This document shows, in pieces, positions 1-7,174 of a DNA stretch of 44,074 nucleotides. The first letter of the stretch is position 1, and every line of letters starts with the position of its first letter. The stretch is from Burkholderiales bacterium (GTDB lineage Bacteria; Patescibacteriota; Minisyncoccia; Phycocordibacterales; UBA9973), in the NCBI GenBank assembly GCA_023701005.1, contig JAMPXW010000001.1, positions 99,769-143,842 of the forward strand, in the 5' to 3' direction. The translations under genes were made by a program, and so were the position numbers. Under the pieces are notes generated by a model. The model did no database searches, was not told the origin of the DNA, and saw only the letters and a program-made list of their open reading frames with translations.

Positions 1-2601
1 ATAAATAGACTATTAGGAGACACAAATAAAAAAGAAAACACAGAAAAAGCTGATGACGAGGAGGCAAAACTCCTTGAAGCTCTAGAAAAAAGTGAAAAGA
101 AGATAAATGATGCACAAGAAAATATAAATAAAACAGAAAAAGCCCTCCTTGAAGCCACTGAAGCTTTAAAAAATTTGAATACCCAAGAAAAAATAAACAA
201 CATAACTTCTAACACTAAAGACATTTTGGAAAAACATAGACCAAAATTTACTAGATATAGAAAAGAAGAGGAAGAAAAATTAAATACAGAAGAAGAATCA
301 ATTTCACAAAAAGAAACTGTAAATCAAGGAACAAACGAAAAACTATGGGACAAAAAAACAGCAGAAGAAATAAAATTTGAGGAAAGCCCAAAAGACCCTA
401 ATAAAAAAGATGCACCTCTTTCTGACCAAGGAGAAGGAATCCCAGATACAAAAGAAGCAAAAGAATTTTTCGAAAAATTACCAGAAGAATCTAAGGAAAA
501 AATAAAATTTGGATTAAGTACTGTAGGTTTCTTGGTTGAACAGAAAAAAAACAATTTTTATGCAAAAACTTTTGGCTATCTATCAGAAAAAAGTGCAGCA
601 AAAAGTAAAACCGTCTCAAATTTCTTAAAAAATTTAGGGAAAGGATTTGAAAAAGACTCAAAAAAAGCTTTTAATACAGCAGAAAGAATAACAAACGAAG
701 GAGAGAAACATAAAAGAGAAAATGCTACTTTGTTATTTGGGAATATTTTAAGACACGGCAGAATGATCACAGATCTTTCTGGAATTTCTTTTGCTTCACC
801 ATTACGTTATGTAATGATGGCCGGAATGGCTCTTTCTCGTGGGTCTAAAGCAGCACTGGAAACACGTTTAGAAAACGAAGGAGTAATAGAAAAAACAAGA
901 ATACAAGATATAGAAGAAGCAGAAAAAGAAGCATGGAAAATATATAATAAAGCAAAAGATGAAAACAATGGAGAAATTCCTTCTGCTGAAAAATTAAAAG
1001 ATTCTTATTTAAAAGAACTTCCAAATGATATTCTGAAAAGATTTAGAAACCCAAAAGCTTCGAACACAATAATCCAAAATGCAATAAAAATGCAAATGGA
1101 AGATAGTGTTCTTACTATTAGTAATAAAATATATAATATTGAAAAAAACTCAAAAATTTCTGACACAGAAAAAGAACAAAAAATAAATAATATTTTCAAA
1201 AAATATGAAGAAAAATTATTAGATTATGACAAGATAATTTCACAATATGGAACAGTGGACGTATTGTCTGTAGCTGGACGTTATGCACAAACATTAGGGA
1301 AAGGAGTCGTAGCCGTAGCCACAATAGAAACTTTGTATTTATCTGCAGAAAAAACAATAGAAAATATATCTAAAATATTATCCAGTAATGAAACATACAT
1401 ACCAGAAACAAGCGCAACACAGCCTATAGCAAAAATAGATTCCAGTAATGTAAAAAATCCTACTGATTCACTAAAATTAAAAACACCGGCAAATATTCTG
1501 GAACAGCAAGATTCTTTAAAAGGGAATCCCGGGGCAAAAAACCTAGAAAAAGTTTTAGAAGACAGTACAAAAACTGAAAAACCAATACTAACAAACCAAG
1601 AAAAAATAGACATAGAAAACAATAAAATTCTTGAACATTTTAAAAACCAAGAAACGACAATACACAAAGGTGAAGGAGTAGAACACTCTTTCATCAGGCA
1701 AATCGAAGGAAATAAAGAATTAGCAGAAAAATTAAAATTAGAATCTAATTTCAAGGGAGATTTAAATGATCCAAAAGTCCTTCATTCTTTTGCTCAACAT
1801 CAGGCGCATATAATAGCCATGGACGAAGGCTACGTAAATGATTCTGGCCAAGAAGTTAGAATAACAGAAGCAAATAAAGTTAGTTATGAAATAAAAACCG
1901 GAGCAAACGGAGAAATAACAGTGGAAGAAAAAGGTATCAACGGAGAAGATCCAAATAAATACGAAAAAATTTATGAAAAACAAGAAACAACACACGAAGA
2001 TAAAAACACTTTTGATAACACATACACTGAAGAAAAACCTTATGATGAACAAGAAGAAATAATGAAACATATAGATTCTTCTAATTATGAAGATACAACA
2101 AATCACACAGAAACAACAAGTGGACACAAAGTGATAGAGTACGATGATACTCTCAAAGAAAATGCTCCAACTCAAATAGATGAAGCAAACATTACTAAAA
2201 CTATTTTAGGAAAAGAATATACAGCTTTGACGTGGGCAAAAGCTCCAGAGAATATTTATCATATAAATTTAGATCAATTCAAAGAAATGAATGAACTAAA
2301 TACTAAAAACATTGATTTTATAATAAATAATAGTCCTTCTAATGACATAGAAAAAACAGAATTAATATCTATCTTAAAAGAAGATAAAGCTGCTGCATTA
2401 ATAGGAATGGAAGATAGTGATATAGATAAACCATATCGCTCTTTGGGAGCATACATAAACAAACTACATGAAATAACAAAACTTGAGCCAAAAAGTAGAA
2501 CAATAATCACTCCAGCTGAAACAAACGAAAATTATATTTATAGAGCCTTAATGAAAGCAGCTGAATTAAAAAAACTAGGTGAACTAAAATTATCAAAATA
2601 A
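1..2601 (+). CDS. Large helical, Lys/Glu-rich hypothetical protein, 5' truncated by the window start; C-terminal region carries a 'GxEHxFxRQI' domain shared with the CDS at 9988-11937
   Basis: Reading frame 1 is open from base 1 (INRLLGDTNKKENTEKADDEEAK...) through the listed ORF starting at TTG 175, so the real start is upstream of the window. Ends TAA at 2601. Confidence 0.8.
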   Translation: MNRLLGDTNKKENTEKADDEEAKLLEALEKSEKKINDAQENINKTEKALLEATEALKNLNTQEKINNITSNTKDILEKHRPKFTRYRKEEEEKLNTEEESISQKETVNQGTNEKLWDKKTAEEIKFEESPKDPNKKDAPLSDQGEGIPDTKEAKEFFEKLPEESKEKIKFGLSTVGFLVEQKKNNFYAKTFGYLSEKSAAKSKTVSNFLKNLGKGFEKDSKKAFNTAERITNEGEKHKRENATLLFGNILRHGRMITDLSGISFASPLRYVMMAGMALSRGSKAALETRLENEGVIEKTRIQDIEEAEKEAWKIYNKAKDENNGEIPSAEKLKDSYLKELPNDILKRFRNPKASNTIIQNAIKMQMEDSVLTISNKIYNIEKNSKISDTEKEQKINNIFKKYEEKLLDYDKIISQYGTVDVLSVAGRYAQTLGKGVVAVATIETLYLSAEKTIENISKILSSNETYIPETSATQPIAKIDSSNVKNPTDSLKLKTPANILEQQDSLKGNPGAKNLEKVLEDSTKTEKPILTNQEKIDIENNKILEHFKNQETTIHKGEGVEHSFIRQIEGNKELAEKLKLESNFKGDLNDPKVLHSFAQHQAHIIAMDEGYVNDSGQEVRITEANKVSYEIKTGANGEITVEEKGINGEDPNKYEKIYEKQETTHEDKNTFDNTYTEEKPYDEQEEIMKHIDSSNYEDTTNHTETTSGHKVIEYDDTLKENAPTQIDEANITKTILGKEYTALTWAKAPENIYHINLDQFKEMNELNTKNIDFIINNSPSNDIEKTELISILKEDKAAALIGMEDSDIDKPYRSLGAYINKLHEITKLEPKSRTIITPAETNENYIYRALMKAAELKKLGELKLSK

Positions 2602-2641
2602 TACTTTGGTAAAATCTACTACGGGGTGTTATATTTGATTG

Positions 2642-4798
2642 ATGGAAGATCATCTAAAAGGACTCAATCCTAAACAAAAAGAAGCCGCTATCCACATGGA
2701 AGGACCTCTTCTTATCGTTGCAGGAGCAGGAGCAGGAAAGACCAAAACGATAACCCACCGAATATTAAACCTAATCAAAAATGGAATCGCTCCAGATAAA
2801 ATTTTGGCTGTCACATTTACAAACAAGGCGGCAAAAGAGATGAGAGAGCGAGTATTTAATTTATTAAAAGAACAAAAAAGCTTCCTCGGTGATTCTTTTT
2901 CTCAGGTCCTCGGTTCTCCGGGGCCCCGAACCCCGGCCAGACCAGTTCGAAAAAGTACCCCCGACGAAGCTAACGCAATAGATTCTAATGTGACTGAAAT
3001 TGGTCCTTTTATTAGCACCTTCCACTCTTTAGGGGTATATATAATAAAAGAAAATGCCAGAATACTTGGATTAAATAGACATTTTACCATTTTGGATGAT
3101 GGTGATTCGACATCTTTAATAAAAGAATCCCTAAAAGAGCTCGGACTGGACCCAAAACAATATGACCCAAAAAGAATAAAGGGGATCATTAGTCGAGAAA
3201 AGGGTAAATTTACTCATTTGGCCGATTACGAAGAAAGAACTCATGATTATTTAAGCAAAGCCGTCTCTCAGGTTTGGAATTTGTATGAAAAGAAGAAAGT
3301 AAAAGAAAATTCTTTAGATTTTGACGACCTACTTTTAAAAGCAACAAAATTATTAAAAGAAAACGAGCAAATAAAAAAATTCTATCAAGATAAGTGGAGT
3401 CATATCCATATTGACGAATATCAGGACACAAATGAAGTGCAATATCTCATGTCTCGCTTGCTTTCAGAGAAAAACAAAAACATCTGTGTAGTCGGCGATG
3501 CAGATCAAAATATTTATTCTTGGCGCGGAGCAAACTTAAAAAATATTTTAAGTTTCGAAAAAGATTATGGAAAAGATACAAAAATAATATTACTCGAGGA
3601 AAATTACAGATCTACTCAAAATATTTTAGAAGCAGCAAATCATGTAATAAAGAAAAATAAATATAGACCAGATAAAAATTTATTTACTAAAAATAAAATC
3701 GGAGAAAAAATAGGCCTTTATGAATCTATCGATGAAACAGATGAAGCTGACTTCATCGCCACAAAAATCTTGGAGATTTTAGATCAGGAGGGTTCTCCCG
3801 ATTTTTCGTCCCTGCGCCCTTCCCCGAGTACGGATTGGGACCCTCGGGAAGTTCAAAATCGAAAGAACCCTCCTCATCAAGAAAAATTTTCTAACCTCGC
3901 TGACATAGCAGTTTTGTATCGGGCAAATTTCCAATCTCGTGTATTGGAAGAAGCAATGTTGAGATACAATATTCCTTATCAAGTTTTAGGAATAAAATTT
4001 TTCGAAAGAAAAGAAATAAAAGATACTTTAGCTTACATAAGAGCAGCATTAAACCCTGAAAGTTTATCTGACATAAAAAGAATTATAAATTTCCCCACAA
4101 GAGGAATAGGGAAGGTGACCCTCGTAAAAATATTTGCAAAAGACATTGAAGATCTTCCGATAAAAACAAAAATTAAAATAAATAATTTTTATAAAATTCT
4201 TGAAGAAATAAGAGAAAAAATTGGGAAAGAAAAAGCTTCTGACATTATCAAATATACGGTGAAAAAATCTGGCATAGAGACAGAGCTTTTGGGTGGCGGA
4301 GAAGAAGACATAGAGAGATTAGAGAATATAAAAGAATTAGCTACTTTAGCCTTAAAATATGATAATTTAAAGGATGGAATGGGAATTGAAAAATTATTAG
4401 AAGACGCTTCTTTGGCCTCAGATCAAGACTCAATCAGTATAAATGTCGAAGCAAAAGCGAAGACTCTGACAGAAGGAGGAACTGTAAAATTAATGACTGT
4501 GCACGCGTCGAAAGGACTAGAATTTAAATATGTATTCATCACTGGATTAGAAGATGGACTTTTCCCTCATAGAAGAGATGGAGAAACAAAAAATACAGAA
4601 GACAGTGAAGAAGAGAGGCGGTTGTTTTATGTGGCTCTAACCAGAGCAAAAGAAAAATTATTTTTATCATTTGCAAATTTCAGAACTATTTTCGGTTCAC
4701 GACAAATAAATGCTCCGTCAGAATTCATTTCCGATATACCAAGTGATATCATTGAGAAAGAAGGCGAACAAGGGAGAATAAAAACAATTTATATATAA
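2642..4798 (+). CDS. uvrD: UvrD/PcrA/Rep-family superfamily 1 DNA helicase containing two in-frame palindromic insertions
   Basis: LNPKQKEAAIHMEGPLLIVAGAGAGKTKTITHRI (Walker A), AVTFTNKAAKEM, HIDEYQDTN, GDADQNIYSWRGA, ENYRSTQNIL, VHASKGLEFKYVFITGLEDGLFPHRR, EERRLFYVALTRAK. ATG at 2642 preferred over TTG at 2639. Confidence 0.95.
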   Translation: MEDHLKGLNPKQKEAAIHMEGPLLIVAGAGAGKTKTITHRILNLIKNGIAPDKILAVTFTNKAAKEMRERVFNLLKEQKSFLGDSFSQVLGSPGPRTPARPVRKSTPDEANAIDSNVTEIGPFISTFHSLGVYIIKENARILGLNRHFTILDDGDSTSLIKESLKELGLDPKQYDPKRIKGIISREKGKFTHLADYEERTHDYLSKAVSQVWNLYEKKKVKENSLDFDDLLLKATKLLKENEQIKKFYQDKWSHIHIDEYQDTNEVQYLMSRLLSEKNKNICVVGDADQNIYSWRGANLKNILSFEKDYGKDTKIILLEENYRSTQNILEAANHVIKKNKYRPDKNLFTKNKIGEKIGLYESIDETDEADFIATKILEILDQEGSPDFSSLRPSPSTDWDPREVQNRKNPPHQEKFSNLADIAVLYRANFQSRVLEEAMLRYNIPYQVLGIKFFERKEIKDTLAYIRAALNPESLSDIKRIINFPTRGIGKVTLVKIFAKDIEDLPIKTKIKINNFYKILEEIREKIGKEKASDIIKYTVKKSGIETELLGGGEEDIERLENIKELATLALKYDNLKDGMGIEKLLEDASLASDQDSISINVEAKAKTLTEGGTVKLMTVHASKGLEFKYVFITGLEDGLFPHRRDGETKNTEDSEEERRLFYVALTRAKEKLFLSFANFRTIFGSRQINAPSEFISDIPSDIIEKEGEQGRIKTIYI
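2879..2971. repeat. Palindromic in-frame insertion, family A copy 1, inside uvrD
   Basis: 23-nt arms 2879-2901 / 2949-2971 complementary at 19/23 positions. Core 2897-2953 matches the reverse complement of polA 36862-36917 at about 49/57 positions (manual alignment, one gap). Encodes ...SFSQVLGSPGPRTPARPVRKSTPDEA..., not expected between the UvrD motif 'TNKAAKEM..' and 'FISTFHSLG'. Confidence 0.85.
3786..3874. repeat. Palindromic in-frame insertion, family B copy 1, inside uvrD
   Basis: Outer arms aggagggttct (3786-3796) / agaaccctcct (3864-3874), plus cgatttt/aaaatcg. Core 3801-3860 is 55/60 identical to rsmA 5196-5255. Encodes FSSLRPSPSTDWDPREVQN. Confidence 0.9.
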
Positions 4799-4812
4799 AA
4801 TCATAAAACATT

Positions 4813-4897
4813 TAAAACCGAAAAATTTTTGAGCCTTCGCCTTCGGGGACATAAGGACAGGGGACCAACACGACTCTTGAAATTTTTGTTTTAAAAG
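4813..4897. repeat. Diverged intergenic family-B-like element between uvrD and rsmA
   Basis: Reverse complement reads ...agagtcgtgttggtcccctg...gaaggcgaaggctcaaaaat..., resembling the family B 'gagtacgagttgggaccct...gaagctcaaaat'. Flanked by an imperfect inverted repeat around aaaaattt/gaaattttt. Confidence 0.45.
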
Positions 4898-4912
4898 TTT
4901 TTATAAAAAATT

Positions 4913-5761
4913 ATGAAAGCAAAAAAATCATTAGGTCAGAATTTTTTGAAATCAATTCTCGCCTTAAATAAAATAACAGAAGGTGGAGAAATATCTAAAG
5001 AAGATATCATTTTGGAAATAGGACCAGGGAAAGGAGCTCTCACAGAAAAACTTTTAGAAAAAGCTTCGTGTGTCATCGCTGTAGAAAAAGATAGAGAACT
5101 TTTTATTTTCTTACAAGAAAAATTTAAGAAAGAAATTGATAATAAAAAATTAATTTTAATTAATGAAGATATCTTGAATTTCAAAATATCTTCTCATTTT
5201 TCGTCCCTGCGCCCTTCCTCGAGTACGAGTTGGGACCCTCGAGAAGCTCAAAATCAGAAGATATTTAAAAATTCTAAATATAAAATAATTGCCAACATAC
5301 CTTACAACATAACTGGTGCAATTTTGAAAAAATTTTTAGAAGAAGAAATACAACCAGAAAGAATGGTTTTAATGGTTCAAAATGAAGTAGCCAAAAGAAT
5401 CGTTGCAAACAATGAACCAGAAAGTATATTGTCTATATCTGTAAAAGCCTATGGTGAGCCCAAAATAGTGATGAAAGTACCCGCAAGGTATTTTTCCCCA
5501 GCACCCAAAGTAGATTCAGCAATCATTTCAATAAAAAATATCTCTAGAAAGCTATTTATCGAAAATAAAATAGATGAAAAGGAGTTTTGGAAGCTAATTC
5601 ATGCTGGTTTTGCCCATAAAAGGAAAAAATTATCTTCAAATCTTAAAAATTTAGTGTCAGAAACAATCAAAAAAGATCTAGAGAATAAAAGGGCAGAAGA
5701 ATTAAAACTCAAAGAATGGATAGATATAATTAAATCCACAAATATAAACAAAAAAGAGTAG
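4913..5761 (+). CDS. rsmA: 16S rRNA (adenine-N6)-dimethyltransferase RsmA/KsgA with one in-frame palindromic insertion
   Basis: KKSLGQNFLKS, ILEIGPGKGALTEKLL, IANIPYNITGAI, PAPKVDSAII, FAHKRKKLSSNL. Confidence 0.95.
   Translation: MKAKKSLGQNFLKSILALNKITEGGEISKEDIILEIGPGKGALTEKLLEKASCVIAVEKDRELFIFLQEKFKKEIDNKKLILINEDILNFKISSHFSSLRPSSSTSWDPREAQNQKIFKNSKYKIIANIPYNITGAILKKFLEEEIQPERMVLMVQNEVAKRIVANNEPESILSISVKAYGEPKIVMKVPARYFSPAPKVDSAIISIKNISRKLFIENKIDEKEFWKLIHAGFAHKRKKLSSNLKNLVSETIKKDLENKRAEELKLKEWIDIIKSTNINKKE
5184..5266. repeat. Palindromic in-frame insertion, family B copy 2, inside rsmA
   Basis: Outer arms aaatatcttct (5184-5194) / agaagatattt (5256-5266), perfect 11 bp. Core 5196-5255 is 55/60 identical to uvrD 3801-3860. 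Encodes FSSLRPSSSTSWDPREAQN between ILNFKISS and the NPPY-like IANIPYNI. Confidence 0.9.
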
Positions 5762-5793
5762 CTTCTGTATAATAAAATTGATACAATATATGA

Positions 5794-6192
5794 GTGAAAA
5801 AGGGCATAATTTTATTTTTGCTAATTATTTTTTTGGTATTTGCTAGCACAAGTACTGCCTTTGCGTATTCATCTTTTGGAAGAATGTTCGCCGGGAAAAT
5901 AACTAACACCAAAGCTACAGAAATAGCTCAATGGGAAGCTGCAGGATATATTTGTCCGATGTTTGGTACATCAATATCTATAATACCCATAGGCTCACCT
6001 CATGGAACTCCGGTAAATTATTTTATACCCTCCTATATATCATCCGCAACAAGAACAAATCCTTCTTTGAGTAAATTAATTATAGGGAGATACAGTGGGC
6101 AAACAATGATAACATGCACTCTCTATTCTGACCCGCCACAAACACAGACAGTTAGTCTAAATACTATAAATCTTTTTGGAACATCCAGATAA
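5794..6192 (+). CDS. Small secreted hypothetical protein (N-terminal hydrophobic signal-like segment, two Cys)
   Basis: GTG start; MKKGIILFLLIIFLVFASTSTAFAYS signal-like N-terminus; located at the head of the T4SS-like locus. Confidence 0.6.
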   Translation: MKKGIILFLLIIFLVFASTSTAFAYSSFGRMFAGKITNTKATEIAQWEAAGYICPMFGTSISIIPIGSPHGTPVNYFIPSYISSATRTNPSLSKLIIGRYSGQTMITCTLYSDPPQTQTVSLNTINLFGTSR

Positions 6193-6209
6193 ATAAAAAT
6201 TTAAAACAA

Positions 6210-7148
6210 ATGACATCAGAAAAATATTTAAAATATCTACCTAGTAAAAAATTTGCAATAATAGCAAGTTCTGTAATTGTTTTAGGGACAATAATTTTTG
6301 TAATATTTTTTATGTCTTCAGATGGAGAAAATTTTATTACTGGAAATAAAAAAAACAATTCTGCATTAAAAGTAGAAAATCAAACAATTGCAGAATTGAT
6401 TCAAAAAGATTCAGACAAGGATGGAATTACTGATTGGGAAGAAGACCTATGGGGAACAGATAAAAACAAAAAGATAACTTTCGGTGATATGAATGATGCG
6501 ACATACATAGAAAACAAAAAGAAAGAGCTCAAAATAGAAAGCAGTGTGAATGAAACCAAACTAACAGAAACAGAAAAATTCGCAAGAGAATTTTTCACTA
6601 GCTATTCTGCAATGAAATCATCTGGAGAAATAGATGATGAAACAATTAAAAATTTTTCCAGCGCATTGGGGCAAAAAATAGTAAATCCAGAATTGATAGA
6701 CAAATATACGGAATCAGATATAAATATAAATAATATAGATAATTTAGAAAGCAGAAAAGAATATTATGAAAAAATCAGAAATATTTTTAAAAAATATCAA
6801 TCCTCTGGGTTAGGGGATGAATTAGAAATTATAAGTACCGGACTTGCCTTAAATTCTTCAAATGAAAATATAAAAGATTCTACTGAATACGAAAAATTGC
6901 CAACAATAGCGAAAGCTTATCAAGAATTTGCAAAAGAAATAACAAAAGTAAGTGTGCCAAAAAATTTAAAGGAATACCATCTATCAATAGCAAACAGTGC
7001 TAATAATACTGGAATAAGCGTCCTTGGTATGGCAAAAATAGTGTCTGACCCCGTCGTAGGATTGTCTGGGCTTTCTCAATATCAAAAATATAGTGATAGT
7101 TTGATAAAAACAGTTACCGACTTAGAGACATTTTTAGCAAAACAGTGA
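6210..7148 (+). CDS. Membrane-anchored hypothetical protein with a calcium-binding-like DxDxDGxxDxxE motif
   Basis: N-terminal TM KFAIIASSVIVLGTIIFVIFF followed by DSDKDGITDWEEDLWGTD (thrombospondin type-3 / EF-hand-like loop). Confidence 0.7.
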   Translation: MTSEKYLKYLPSKKFAIIASSVIVLGTIIFVIFFMSSDGENFITGNKKNNSALKVENQTIAELIQKDSDKDGITDWEEDLWGTDKNKKITFGDMNDATYIENKKKELKIESSVNETKLTETEKFAREFFTSYSAMKSSGEIDDETIKNFSSALGQKIVNPELIDKYTESDININNIDNLESRKEYYEKIRNIFKKYQSSGLGDELEIISTGLALNSSNENIKDSTEYEKLPTIAKAYQEFAKEITKVSVPKNLKEYHLSIANSANNTGISVLGMAKIVSDPVVGLSGLSQYQKYSDSLIKTVTDLETFLAKQ

Positions 7149-7174
7149 TATAATATAAGACATAAAATATAAAA

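Noticed and set aside
324-2510. Several minus-strand ORFs within the first CDS
   Set aside because: Antisense to a continuous Lys/Glu-rich frame; Ser/Phe/Leu-rich shadow translations typical of AT-rich complement.
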